In this document: positions 1 through 7,957 of the stretch, in pieces
How the letters are laid out: each line of letters opens with the position of its first letter
Numbering within the stretch: the stretch's first letter is position 1
NCBI RefSeq assembly: GCF_047301505.1
Contig: NZ_CP154840.1
Span: 3,720,001 to 3,784,000 of the forward strand
Reading direction: 5' to 3'
DNA: 64,000 nucleotides
DNA from: Lysinibacillus_B sp031181585
GTDB lineage: Bacteria > Bacillota > Bacilli > Bacillales_A > Planococcaceae
Notes under the pieces: model-generated
What the model saw: the letters and a program-made list of their open reading frames with translations, nothing else
Databases searched by the model: none
Told to the model about the DNA's origin: nothing
Translations under genes and position numbers: made by a program

Positions 1-493
1 TCCCTAACTCCTCCATCAATTGATTGTTCAATTCATTTAATGGATTCGTCACTGTTTGGACGTATTCACTCACCTCTTGCTGCGATGTAAACATCGGGTC
101 AAAAAACTCTTCTCCTTTTGTCACTCCAATTATACTTAGCAGCAATACAGCAACCACAATGCCGGTTCTCCAGGAAAAGGATAAGCGCGCACCGCTAGCA
201 GCAGTAGCAGCGGGCTTATGAGTCCTTGTAATCATCGATTCGCATAACAGGCAAAGTCTCATATCATTTACTTGGTAAATATCTACCTTCGTATAAAGTC
301 TCTTGCATTGATCACAATGGATAGATGTTGCAGGAAAGATAATAGGCTGCGGTGTATGACCACCGTTTTCAAAATGATAATTACAGCTCCTGCATAAAAG
401 GACATCCTTTCCGTTCACCACTGCACGCGGCATAAAATTCATCGGCATCTTGTCATGGCAGCTAAAACATTCTCCCTCGATTGTTCTTCTCAT
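1..493 (-). CDS. Zinc-ribbon membrane protein, partial (3' end outside window)
   Basis: This reading frame begins at ATG 493, behind a GAGGGGAG ribosome site, and runs off the left edge without a stop. The N-terminus holds CxxC at residues 9-12 and CxxC at 34-37. A second CxxC...CxxC unit follows (HCDQC and CLLC). That pattern suggests two zinc ribbons. A hydrophobic segment (around TGIVVAVLLLSIIG) then predicts one membrane span with an outward tail. The downstream-numbered neighbour ending at 551 has the same ribbon-plus-span design, so the two are probably paralogues. The family is not recognised and no function is proposed. Confidence 0.7.
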   Translation of the reverse strand, partial: MRRTIEGECFSCHDKMPMNFMPRAVVNGKDVLLCRSCNYHFENGGHTPQPIIFPATSIHCDQCKRLYTKVDIYQVNDMRLCLLCESMITRTHKPAATAASGARLSFSWRTGIVVAVLLLSIIGVTKGEEFFDPMFTSQQEVSEYVQTVTNPLNELNNQLMEELG

Positions 494-513
494 ATGTCTC
501 CCCTCATTTCATA

Positions 514-543
514 TAAAAACGCCCACAAGTATCATGCGGGCGT
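514..543 (-). terminator. Rho-independent terminator
   Basis: On the minus strand ACGCCC and GGGCGT form a stem followed by TTTTTAT, just after the stop of the small zinc-ribbon gene. It separates that gene from the partial gene at the window edge. Confidence 0.7.
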
Positions 544-550
544 CAAATCA

Positions 551-886
551 CTATAGCTGTTTAAGCAATGCAAATGATAAGTATTCAGTTTGACTAATGA
601 ACTGGACCTCAGTAAATATCCCCATACTTTCAGCTGTTCCAATTCCTATGACTAATGCAATCCCTGCCATACCTGTAACCAGCAAGGCGGATAACATTGT
701 ATGCTTTTTCTTCATTTCATCATTAGATTCAGACTTTCTTTTAGAACGCACAAGTTGAAAAAATCGCTCTTTGTTCTGTGCCAATACATGCTGACATGTT
801 ATACAGAGATTTGCAGCATGTCCCTCAATTGTTAGAGTGGCTGTTTCTATCTCCAGGCGTCTGCAATTTTCACATGGTATATTCAT
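551..886 (-). CDS. Small zinc-ribbon membrane protein
   Basis: The product is 111 residues from ATG 886, which sits 7 nt after an AAAGGAG site. An in-frame TTG at 892 is too close to that site to be the start. CxxC at residues 5-8 and CxxC at 28-31 predict one zinc ribbon. A basic stretch with KRKSE comes next, then a hydrophobic span (ALLVTGMAGIALVIGIG). The architecture matches the partial gene at the left edge. A palindrome overlapping its putative promoter at 927-945 suggests repressor control. The family is not recognised. Confidence 0.7.
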   Translation of the reverse strand: MNIPCENCRRLEIETATLTIEGHAANLCITCQHVLAQNKERFFQLVRSKRKSESNDEMKKKHTMLSALLVTGMAGIALVIGIGTAESMGIFTEVQFISQTEYLSFALLKQL

Positions 887-917
887 GAGCAAACTCCTTT
901 CACCCTTTATTCAATCA

Positions 918-950
918 AGTATACCATGAATAGTCAGACTATTCACGTAT
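918..950 (-). promoter_or_regulatory. Promoter with overlapping palindromic operator
   Basis: Positions 927-945 read TGAATAGTC-A-GACTATTCA, a perfect 9-bp inverted repeat around one base. On the minus strand a TATACT -10 (918-923) lies just downstream and a weak TGAATA -35 lies inside the palindrome, with 16 nt between them. The layout suits repression by a dimeric regulator. The shape recalls TetR/FadR-type sites of Bacillus, but the regulator is unknown. Confidence 0.5.
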
Positions 951-1238
951 TTGCAAGAATAACGGAGGAGTAACTCTATGATATGAATCCGCCGTTTCAC
1001 CTCACCGCTGAAAGAAACAGGAAACGTTGAGTGAAAGAGCTAAAAAGAAGATTGCTGGCTGGAAAATAGCAGAATATAAAAAGATCCTGCTCCCTTTTAT
1101 ACTATTCTTTATATCACTGTAATTATTCATAATAAATAGAAAGAATATATTTTAAATTTTCTTTAACGGCTCTATTTCCCTAGTACCCGCTTGGCAAGTA
1201 TCCGATTGATTACCTAGATATAAAAACATCTAAACAAA

Positions 1239-1280
1239 GTGAAGACAAAGCCAAAAATGACTTTGTCTTCACTCTTTTTA
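1239..1280 (+). terminator. Long hairpin with T-run (repeat-like)
   Basis: GTGAAGACAAAG and CTTTGTCTTCAC form a perfect 12-bp stem with a 10-nt loop, followed by CTTTTTAG. No plus-strand gene lies just upstream, so it may act on the minus strand or be a dispersed repeat. A close relative sits near 51850-51887. The rest of 946-1365 shows no gene that can be supported. Confidence 0.5.
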
Positions 1281-1365
1281 GTTCTCCTAATCAAACGGCT
1301 TTTTCATCATACTGTGTCTATTTTCATTATTCCCTATTACAGCGCACAGCTGAAAAACCCCCCTG

Positions 1366-2154
1366 TTAAAGCTCTTTTAATAACGTTAAAAACTCTGTCA
1401 ATGAAGTCACTTCATATGTAGGTGTGACATCCGGGTTATGAGGTTTATTTTCACGATTAATCCAGACATTGCGCATACCGACACGTGACGAGCCTAAAAT
1501 ATCTGTCATCAAATTGTCGCCTACCATTATCGCATCTTCTGGTTTCAAATTGTTTTGTTCCAGCACAGAAGCAAAAATAGAAGCGTCTGGCTTTCCTTTA
1601 CCAAAATCGCCTGAAATCACAATCTGATCAAAATAGGGAGCAATCTCTGGCGTAATTTCAAGCTTCAAATTTTGCAGGCTTGGTGATCCATTTGTCAGAA
1701 GCACTAATTGATAGTGATCCTTTAGTTCATCCAGTACTGTAAAGGTATCATCATATAAAAACGGCGCTGCCTTACGCTCTTCCACAAAACGCTCTCCCAG
1801 CTCATACCCAAACTCCGGGTCCTGAATTCCAAACTTCTTAAGCCCGTTTGTCCATGCTTCTGTACGGTACCCTGCTACTATTTCTTTCATTTTCTGAAAC
1901 TCTGGCGTTGGGTCATCAAATACACCCCAAAGCCCTTCAAATGGATTAATACCAATCAGCACAGTATAATCATACGTTTCATAACCTTCATAAAGCGTGC
2001 GGGCTTCCTGTCTCACAGCCTTTTCCAGCTCATCCGGTGCTACTTCATATTTTGCTGCCGCATAGCTACACGTTTTTTCGAATGCTGTTTTCACTGATTT
2101 TTGATCCCAAAGTAATGTATCATCAAGATCAAAAATTATCGTTTTTATTGTCAT
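1366..2154 (-). CDS. HAD-superfamily hydrolase (YsaA/YjjG-like)
   Basis: The protein is 262 residues from ATG 2154, preceded by TAGGAGCG; an upstream in-frame ATG at 2193 lacks a ribosome site. HAD motif I is FDLDDT (nucleophile Asp9, acid/base Asp11). Motif II is LLTNGSP, the motif III lysine lies in GKGKPD, and motif IV is MVGDNLMTDI. A helical C1-type cap separates motifs I and II. This set defines a phosphatase of the YsaA/YjjG group, which acts on small phosphorylated metabolites or nucleotides. The physiological substrate cannot be read from the sequence. It appears monocistronic. Confidence 0.85.
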   Translation of the reverse strand: MTIKTIIFDLDDTLLWDQKSVKTAFEKTCSYAAAKYEVAPDELEKAVRQEARTLYEGYETYDYTVLIGINPFEGLWGVFDDPTPEFQKMKEIVAGYRTEAWTNGLKKFGIQDPEFGYELGERFVEERKAAPFLYDDTFTVLDELKDHYQLVLLTNGSPSLQNLKLEITPEIAPYFDQIVISGDFGKGKPDASIFASVLEQNNLKPEDAIMVGDNLMTDILGSSRVGMRNVWINRENKPHNPDVTPTYEVTSLTEFLTLLKEL

Positions 2155-2244
2155 CTGTTTCGCTCCTACATCATCAATATATCTACCTTTCATTTTAGCA
2201 TATTAAAGTCATAAAATTCCGATGATTTATGAACAATTTTCTAT

Positions 2245-2290
2245 ATAAAAACACCCGTAAACGCTAGATTGACCTCTACCATTTACGGGT
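2245..2290 (-). terminator. Terminator after the MBL/DUF3006 operon
   Basis: On the minus strand CCCGTAAA and TTTACGGG pair across a 20-nt loop, followed by TGTTTTTATA, just after the DUF3006 stop. Confidence 0.75.
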
Positions 2291-2295
2291 TTATT

Positions 2296-2544
2296 TTACT
2301 GTTGTTTTTGTCTAAGCCGGCTCATTAAATCTTTTATCCGTTCCTCGGCGGCTTTTGTTTCTTCTGCCAGCACTTTGATTTCATAGTTTTCTCCATCATC
2401 AAGAATACTTACGATATCACCCTGCTTTACAGGTACATGGATATCTTCCTTGTGAATGATTAATTGTTCTGTTTCATTAGGCCGCTTTAAAAAGATAGCA
2501 TAATCCGCCTCAAAACGGTCGAGGGTATAGTTATTCGAGCTCAC
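2296..2544 (-). CDS. DUF3006 family protein
   Basis: This is a small soluble protein (about 82 residues) with the DUF3006 pattern: LDRFEADYAIFL near the N-terminus and a VKQGDIV motif mid-way, then a charged helical tail. Its start lies within the 3' end of the upstream lipoprotein hydrolase gene. The AAAGGAGAGG site best positions GTG 2544; TTG 2550 is too close. DUF3006 genes commonly accompany ComEC-like metallo-beta-lactamase hydrolases, as here. The overlap implies translational coupling. The function of the family is not established. Confidence 0.8.
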   Translation of the reverse strand: MSSNNYTLDRFEADYAIFLKRPNETEQLIIHKEDIHVPVKQGDIVSILDDGENYEIKVLAEETKAAEERIKDLMSRLRQKQQ

Positions 2545-3730
2545 TGACAACCTCTCCTTTTACGTTCTGTAGTTTTGCCGCATCCCCGGAATTCAGCCAA
2601 ATCTGCCGGCTCGTCCATTTCAGTACTCCTTCTGATTCTACGGCGTCCGGTCCACTCGCAATTATGACCGTTTCACCTGGCTGTAAGGTCACATCCGGGA
2701 ATTCATATACCTGGTTTCCTTCTACCGAAACTAACTGCCATCCAGCAAGATTGACTGATTTGGTGCTATTGTTTTTAATACTTACTAATTCTGCTTCCAA
2801 ATCCTTACTGATAATTTCTATTTTGCCTTTTGGTGCTGCCGGAATCGAGCTTGTTGCACCTACCCCTGTCCATTCACCTGCATTGACCGAATAGCTTTGC
2901 CCATCAGTAGTAATAACAATATGGCCAGATTCAGCTGTTCCATAAATTTTACTGCCTGCTGCCTGCAGACTTTCTACTACTTCAAAATGAGGATGTCCGT
3001 ATTTATTATCCTGTCCATAACTTAAAATGGATACTTCCGGGTCAACAGCATTTATAAATGCAGGAGAACTGCTCGTGTTGGAACCATGATGCCCTGCCTT
3101 CAAGACCGTAGCATGTACATCCTGGGAGGCCATCATTTCTTTCTCTACATCAATTCCCGCATCCCCTGTCAACAAGAAGGATACATTATTATATACCACT
3201 TTCAGCACAATTGACGCCTCATTATTGTCAGACGCATCTTCATCTGCATTTAGTACGGTAATATCAAGTGTATCATCCAGCTTCACGTTATCCCCTGTCT
3301 TCGGAACAATGTAAGGAATATTCTTTGCGGAAATCAATGAGATCATTTCCTCATAAGTTTGAGAGGTATGCACTTTTCCCGAATCAAGGAAATGTTTGAT
3401 GGAAACAGAGTTCAATACCGAAATCAAGCCGCCAATATGATCAGCATCCGGATGAGTCGCTACTACATAGTCAAGCTGCTTGACTCCCTGCTCTCGAAGG
3501 TAGGAAACAACATTTGAACCTTCTCCTTTCACCCCTCCATCAATCAGCATTGTTTTGCCATTCGGCGCCTGGATCAAGATAGCGTCTCCCTGCCCTACAT
3601 TTATAAAGTGAACTAACATATCTTTCCCGGACTGTGCTGTTGGAACAACGGATTCATTCTCTATAGGCTTCGTTACATCTGTGCAACCTACAAGCAGGAA
3701 CATCAGTAGCAGTATCATTATTTTCTTCAT
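2531..3730 (-). CDS. Lipoprotein MBL-fold hydrolase (ComEC/Rec2-like) with lamin-tail domain
   Basis: The 399-residue product opens with a lipoprotein signal (MKKIMILLLMFLLVGC, lipid-anchored Cys16). Residues 40-290 form a ComEC-type metallo-beta-lactamase domain. HFINVGQGDAILI starts it, THPDADH (His93, Asp95, Asp97, His98) supplies metal ligands, and LKAGHHGS adds more. Residues about 300-399 look like a lamin-tail (LTD) domain (EIISKDLEAELVSIKNNS, then WTSRQIWLNSGDAA). Relatives are extracellular nucleases or hydrolases anchored to the outer membrane face. It is coupled to the DUF3006 gene. The substrate is inferred to be nucleic acid or a phosphodiester but is not proven. Confidence 0.85.
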   Translation of the reverse strand: MKKIMILLLMFLLVGCTDVTKPIENESVVPTAQSGKDMLVHFINVGQGDAILIQAPNGKTMLIDGGVKGEGSNVVSYLREQGVKQLDYVVATHPDADHIGGLISVLNSVSIKHFLDSGKVHTSQTYEEMISLISAKNIPYIVPKTGDNVKLDDTLDITVLNADEDASDNNEASIVLKVVYNNVSFLLTGDAGIDVEKEMMASQDVHATVLKAGHHGSNTSSSPAFINAVDPEVSILSYGQDNKYGHPHFEVVESLQAAGSKIYGTAESGHIVITTDGQSYSVNAGEWTGVGATSSIPAAPKGKIEIISKDLEAELVSIKNNSTKSVNLAGWQLVSVEGNQVYEFPDVTLQPGETVIIASGPDAVESEGVLKWTSRQIWLNSGDAAKLQNVKGEVVSELE

Positions 3731-3784
3731 ATTACAAATCCTTTTTTCTTGACTACGCGCACTAGTACGTTAGCCAGTTACTTT

Positions 3785-3815
3785 TAAGGGAGCGGCAAAG
3801 CTGCCGCCCCCTTTA
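3785..3815 (-). terminator. Probable hemZ terminator
   Basis: GGGGGCGGCA and TGCCGCTCCC pair across a short GCTT loop on the minus strand, downstream of hemZ. The following TTAAAAG is a poor T-run, so efficiency is uncertain. Confidence 0.45.
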
Positions 3816-3869
3816 ACAAAACCGAGCATTCTCTCTAAGTAAAAAAACTAGAGAAATACCAAAGGCTTC

Positions 3870-5372
3870 TTACGAGTATAATTCATTTAAAATATCAATT
3901 TTCTTCTTGATTGCCTCTTCAAAAGTCATGATATAAGCGGCAGGATCTTTCGGGTTATGGAATTGCGTAATCTTTCCTGTTTCAGGATGGACAAATTTTG
4001 ATGAAGCCCCACAGCCGATTCCTAAAATCGTCTGCACTTCCTCCATGATCACAATATTATAAATCGATTCTTCTCCAGGCTTGCAATATCCTACATTTTC
4101 AAGATTCCCTAAAATGTTTTTCTGGCGGTACAAATAATAAGGTACATAGCCGTTTTCCTTTGTCCAGTTGCTTGCCATCTGCATCATTTCTGCCACTGTA
4201 TCACGATCTGCCACTTTATATTTATCTTTATTACGCGTCATTTCCGAAGCACGCTTAAAGCTCAATGTATGAACTGTCAATGATTCTGGCTGCATTTTTG
4301 CGGATTCTTCCAGTGAATGCCGGAACTCCTCAATACCTTCATTCGGCAGGCCAATAATTAAATCCATATTGATATTGTTCATCCCCATGTTGCGTGATAG
4401 CCAGAACTTATCGATTGTTTCTTGGACAGTATGGTGGCGCCCAATTGCCTTCAATGTCTCCTGCGTATATGACTGCGGGTTTACGGAAATACGGTCGATT
4501 CCCCACTTCTTCAGCACTTCAATCTTTTCAGGCGTAATTGTATCAGGTCGGCCTGCCTCTACTGTAATTTCACGAATGGATTCCTTGTTCGGAAACGAAT
4601 CAAACATGGTTTGATAAAGTGCATCCATCTCTTCTGCCTCTATGGAAGTCGGTGTACCCCCGCCCCAATAAATAGACGTGATGCGCATATTTTTTTCTGT
4701 TAGCCATTTACCCATTTCGCGCAGCTCAATATGCAGGCCATCGATGAATTTTTCTACACGGCCCGCCTTCCGGTTGGACTGGATGGCATACGCAGGGAAC
4801 GTACAGTACGCACACATTGTTGGACAGAAAGGAACACCAATATAGATGGAGATCTCTTTCCCAATCTCATCTAAATCAGGAATGACCTGCAGCTGGCGCG
4901 CTGCAATCTCCTTCATCAAATCAATTTTTGCATCGGATAGCCGGAAATCCTTTTTAAGGACCTCGAATATTTCCTCCTCTGGAAGCCCGGCTTTTCTGTA
5001 TTTATGATACAGCTTTGTCGGGCGTACTCCCGTTAGGATTCCCCATTGCTGCGTCATCCCTGTATATTGCTCCAATACATCCAGCATGACATGGGAAAGT
5101 GCGCGTTTCATACGAATGCTGCGCTCTTTTTCTGTCCCTTCTGTTGCATAGCCAATCGAATAATGGCTTGTATACTCCTGTCCATCCACGATCAGTTTTG
5201 CTGTCGTTGTAATGGTGAAGTGTTCATCTATTGCATGTGTAAAAGAAATCGACATATCAGAACCATCTTTTGTGAACCGAATTACAGAATCCTCATAAAA
5301 AAGGTTCGCAATATGATTCAGTACACGGTTCCAATCATCTTTAAATTGTTCAGTAATGTGTATCGTCTTCAT
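3870..5372 (-). CDS. hemZ: Oxygen-independent coproporphyrinogen III dehydrogenase HemZ
   Basis: The protein is 500 residues from ATG 5372; an upstream ATG at 5399 has no ribosome site. It is a radical SAM enzyme with CxxxCxxC (CPTMCAYC, Cys183/187/190) after GVPF, the cluster ligand pattern of the HemN/HemZ family. YWGGGTPTS follows, the usual SAM-contact region. The extended N-terminus before the radical SAM core is the HemZ hallmark. The enzyme decarboxylates coproporphyrinogen III to protoporphyrinogen without oxygen, as an alternative to HemN. It stands alone here, without other haem genes. Confidence 0.88.
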   Translation of the reverse strand: MKTIHITEQFKDDWNRVLNHIANLFYEDSVIRFTKDGSDMSISFTHAIDEHFTITTTAKLIVDGQEYTSHYSIGYATEGTEKERSIRMKRALSHVMLDVLEQYTGMTQQWGILTGVRPTKLYHKYRKAGLPEEEIFEVLKKDFRLSDAKIDLMKEIAARQLQVIPDLDEIGKEISIYIGVPFCPTMCAYCTFPAYAIQSNRKAGRVEKFIDGLHIELREMGKWLTEKNMRITSIYWGGGTPTSIEAEEMDALYQTMFDSFPNKESIREITVEAGRPDTITPEKIEVLKKWGIDRISVNPQSYTQETLKAIGRHHTVQETIDKFWLSRNMGMNNINMDLIIGLPNEGIEEFRHSLEESAKMQPESLTVHTLSFKRASEMTRNKDKYKVADRDTVAEMMQMASNWTKENGYVPYYLYRQKNILGNLENVGYCKPGEESIYNIVIMEEVQTILGIGCGASSKFVHPETGKITQFHNPKDPAAYIMTFEEAIKKKIDILNELYS

Positions 5373-5516
5373 TATCTTCTCTACTTTCGTTAAATTCATC
5401 TATTTCATTCATTCTACCATTCAAAATACCTTACCTATTGTAACAAAAAACAGCCTACACTACAGTCATGAATGATTCAAGCATTTAATTTTTCCAGACT
5501 CAATGCCGGCAGTACA

Positions 5517-5546
5517 TAAAAAAGACCGTACGATCGGTACGGTCTC
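5517..5546 (-). terminator. Terminator after yheBA
   Basis: AGACCGTAC and GTACGGTCT form a 9-bp stem followed by TTTTTATG on the minus strand, directly after the yheA stop. Confidence 0.85.
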
Positions 5547-5556
5547 TCATAGGCTC

Positions 5557-5901
5557 TTATAGCCCGTCATATAATGATTGAATCGGCTGAACTAAAATGC
5601 GGTTTACTTCTTCTAAAACAGTGCTCATCGCCATTTCTGCTTCAAGCATTGCTAAAATCTTTGGATTTTGCTGTGCAAGCTGTGCTGCTTTTTGTAAGTA
5701 GACATATTCATCTTCTTGAAGTTCTTCACCAGCTGCCTGCTTCTGCTGCAGCTTCATTTGAATATCACGGAAATTCGTAAATAATACACGCGCTTCCTCG
5801 TCAGCACGAACTTCCTCGACTGACTCTTGCAATGCCTTGAATTCCTGTGTCTTGCGGAAGGTAGCTTCCAGTTTATTAATGTCATCATAAATATTGATCA
5901 T
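5557..5901 (-). CDS. yheA: YheA, YlbF/YmcA-like UPF0342 protein
   Basis: This is a 114-residue, almost wholly helical protein. Its LEATFRKTQEFKALQESVEEV opening and FRDIQMKLQQKQ middle match the UPF0342/YheA branch of the YlbF-YmcA-YheA family. ATG 5901 is chosen because the upstream extension is not conserved in character and overlaps yheB. It lies 23 nt after yheB, the same pairing as in Bacillus subtilis. YlbF and YmcA relatives join an RNase Y accessory complex. A role for YheA itself is not established. Confidence 0.88.
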   Translation of the reverse strand: MINIYDDINKLEATFRKTQEFKALQESVEEVRADEEARVLFTNFRDIQMKLQQKQAAGEELQEDEYVYLQKAAQLAQQNPKILAMLEAEMAMSTVLEEVNRILVQPIQSLYDGL

Positions 5902-5924
5902 CTGTATGCCTACTCTCTTTTTAA

Positions 5925-7070
5925 TTAGTTTGTAAAGAACACAATGAAGGCTTGCACAATACCGACTAACCCACCGATAATCCCACCGAGCCATGTAATT
6001 AGTCGAAGCTCTTTACTAATAATACCTAAAACAAGCTCCTCTAATTTAGCTGTTGGGAAAGAATCCACTTGCTCACGGACTACTTCTGCTAAGTTTAGAC
6101 GCTGCAGTACATCTTCAATTTTATTTTCTGCTTCTATAAATACCTTATCCAGTAGTTTTGGAAGCAGCTCATGTTTTGCCCAGTCATTTCCCTGCGGCCA
6201 ATAATCTTGAATTCTTTTGTCCAAACGTTCATCTAACGCTAATTCTCGTTTAGCATATTCCTGAATATTGGCTGCTATGCTGTCGAAATTGACATCCTTC
6301 ATAAAATCCATTGCAGGGCGTTCCTTTATTTTCTCCCACTCTGCTATGAAAATCCGATTCAGAAGGGCGCTTGTCCCCGGAGCCTGTAAAAATTTCACCA
6401 GCTCTCGCTGTACCTTTTCTACCAGAGAAGAGGAATCGCCAACGAACATTTGAATCATACCACCAATTGAACCTTTTGACGATAAAAAGTCATCGAGCAT
6501 ATTACGGATGGTCATATACCCTTCTGGTGATAAGAAGTAATCTTCTCCCTTTTGAAGAATCTGCTCAACCGCTTCCGGAATTTTGCGGTCCAGTACCGGT
6601 TCTAAGTCCTCTGGAAGCAGCTCATGAATCTTCTTTGCAGAGAGCACATTCTTCATATTTTCAAACTGGCTGTAGATGATAACATCTACCTTCCCCTCCA
6701 CTGTTGCAGGAAGATGACCGAACCCAGCCAGCTCAAGCCAGTCTTTTAATGTTTTATCGTTTAAAAAGATTTCCTGCTCAACTTTCTGCTGCGCAAACTG
6801 CAGAACGTTCCTGCGCACTTCATCTGATAAAAATTTCTTTCGAATAGTGGCCGGTGTTAGTAAATACTCCGTTACTGTTTTACCAAGCTGAACCGCCAGC
6901 ATATCCCGGCGTTTTGGAATAAGTCCAGGTGTTAACGGCAGTCGCCATTTCATAAAATAAATAGGCTTGTAGGGGCGAAAGAGCATTTTAATAGCCATAT
7001 AATTTGTCGCTGCTCCAACGATTCCTCCGACACCCGCTAAAAACAAGATTAAAACAAATAAATTATCCAT
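5925..7070 (-). CDS. yheB: YheB, DUF445 (UPF0754) membrane protein
   Basis: The 381-residue protein has an N-terminal membrane segment (LFVLILFLAGVGGIVGAATNYMAIKMLF) and a C-terminal one (ITWLGGIIGGLVGIVQAFIVFF) enclosing a long amphipathic helical region. GxxTNxxAIxxLFxPxxP near residue 20 is the DUF445 signature, and LPLTPGLIPKRRDMLA continues it. DUF445 proteins form extended helical coats. In the Bacillus lineage YheB accompanies yheA, as here. ATG 7070 follows GAGAGGATTCA. Function is unknown; some DUF445 proteins are spore-associated. Confidence 0.88.
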   Translation of the reverse strand: MDNLFVLILFLAGVGGIVGAATNYMAIKMLFRPYKPIYFMKWRLPLTPGLIPKRRDMLAVQLGKTVTEYLLTPATIRKKFLSDEVRRNVLQFAQQKVEQEIFLNDKTLKDWLELAGFGHLPATVEGKVDVIIYSQFENMKNVLSAKKIHELLPEDLEPVLDRKIPEAVEQILQKGEDYFLSPEGYMTIRNMLDDFLSSKGSIGGMIQMFVGDSSSLVEKVQRELVKFLQAPGTSALLNRIFIAEWEKIKERPAMDFMKDVNFDSIAANIQEYAKRELALDERLDKRIQDYWPQGNDWAKHELLPKLLDKVFIEAENKIEDVLQRLNLAEVVREQVDSFPTAKLEELVLGIISKELRLITWLGGIIGGLVGIVQAFIVFFTN

Positions 7071-7190
7071 TGAATCCTCTCATTTCCTTTTCAACTTTTT
7101 TTATTATACCACCGAAATAGGAATTATAAGCTGTTTGGCAATTGCATAGGGCCCCTTTATCAAGTACGATTGAACAGGGAGGGAAGTTCC

Positions 7191-7400
7191 ATGATTCAAC
7201 ATTTTAGTTATAAACCTTTATATGAAAATACACAACTTCCAGGTTGGATACTATCATTTTTCTATAAACAAAAGCGTTATCAAGCCGAATATAGAAAAGA
7301 TGGCGGTATTCAATATATCGGAGAGGCACCATTGCCTGAAGAGCGGGAAAGTGTTGAAAAAATGATTCATGAGTTAATGCTATTCCACGTATATGATTGA
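7191..7400 (+). CDS. yheE: YheE-family small protein (DUF5342)
   Basis: The product is 69 residues from ATG 7191, behind GGGAGGG. The sequence (MIQHFSYKPLYENTQLPGW, then FYKQKRYQAEYRKDG) matches the YheE/DUF5342 family. It lies divergent from yheBA, as in Bacillus. It carries no membrane segment or recognised motif, and its role is unknown. Confidence 0.75.
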   Translation: MIQHFSYKPLYENTQLPGWILSFFYKQKRYQAEYRKDGGIQYIGEAPLPEERESVEKMIHELMLFHVYD

Positions 7401-7525
7401 GGATAAGTAAGGGCAGGTTCTGTACTTGTCCTTCTTTTGCGTACAGCTCAAAAAGTCGACAAAATGCTTATATTACATTATAATTAGAACTATAACGTGA
7501 TGGTTTGGGGTGATAATTTGGGAAC

Positions 7526-7918
7526 GAGAAATTAAAAATAGGTGAACTGGCTGCGCAAACAGGCGTAACAAAACGAACAATCGATTATTATACGAATCTC
7601 GGCTTATTGCAAGTTGAACGTTCAGCATCAAATTATCGCTATTACGACCGCGCAATGATGGAACGGATTCATTGGATTGAAGAGCAAAAAACTCAGGGTA
7701 AATGCCTGGAAGAGATTCGTAGAATGCTGAGTGTCGAAGAACCTATTGCTGAAGAGGTTGATGTTCAGGAAATTCGTCTACAGATGAAAAAACTGGAACA
7801 CGATGTTGCAAAGCTTATGGATCAGCTTGACGAAAAGGAAAAGCAAAAGATACGAAAAAAAGTGTCACCTGAAAGTGTGGCACTCATGCAGTCTCTATTA
7901 TTACTTTTAAATAACTAG
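7526..7918 (+). CDS. MerR-family regulator lacking an in-frame start codon
   Basis: The frame encodes a MerR winged helix-turn-helix (KLKIGELAAQTGVTKRTIDYYTNLGLL) followed by SNYRYYD and a coiled-coil tail (LRIMKKLEHDVAKL-like region). It is open only from 7517 (TAA at 7514), and no ATG, GTG or TTG occurs before the domain. TTG 7518 behind GGGGTGAT and GTG 7510 lie in other frames. A one-base change in the GGG (7520-7522) or AAAAA (7534-7538) run would join them. It therefore looks like a frameshifted gene, a sequencing indel or a non-canonical start. It sits directly upstream of the MpfA-like gene, as the MerR gene yhdQ does in Bacillus. Confidence 0.65.
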   Translation, partial: EKLKIGELAAQTGVTKRTIDYYTNLGLLQVERSASNYRYYDRAMMERIHWIEEQKTQGKCLEEIRRMLSVEEPIAEEVDVQEIRLQMKKLEHDVAKLMDQLDEKEKQKIRKKVSPESVALMQSLLLLLNN

Positions 7919-7957
7919 GAGGTGAACGTTCTACTTCGTGAGTAGAACGACTAATTG
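7917..7957 (+). promoter_or_regulatory. Shine-Dalgarno, 9-bp hairpin and TTG start
   Basis: AGGAGG at 7917-7922 is the only strong ribosome site before the MpfA-like gene, yet the TTG start is at 7955, 32 nt away. CGTTCTACT (7927-7935) and AGTAGAACG (7941-7949) form a perfect stem with loop TCGTG. Folding leaves 9 unpaired nt (TGAA plus ACTAA), an optimal spacing. TAA at 7952 blocks any upstream in-frame start. Confidence 0.7.

Noticed and set aside
1239..1421. 60-codon plus-strand ORF
   Set aside because: It begins inside a perfect 12-bp hairpin, lacks a ribosome site and overlaps the HAD gene's 3' end in antisense.
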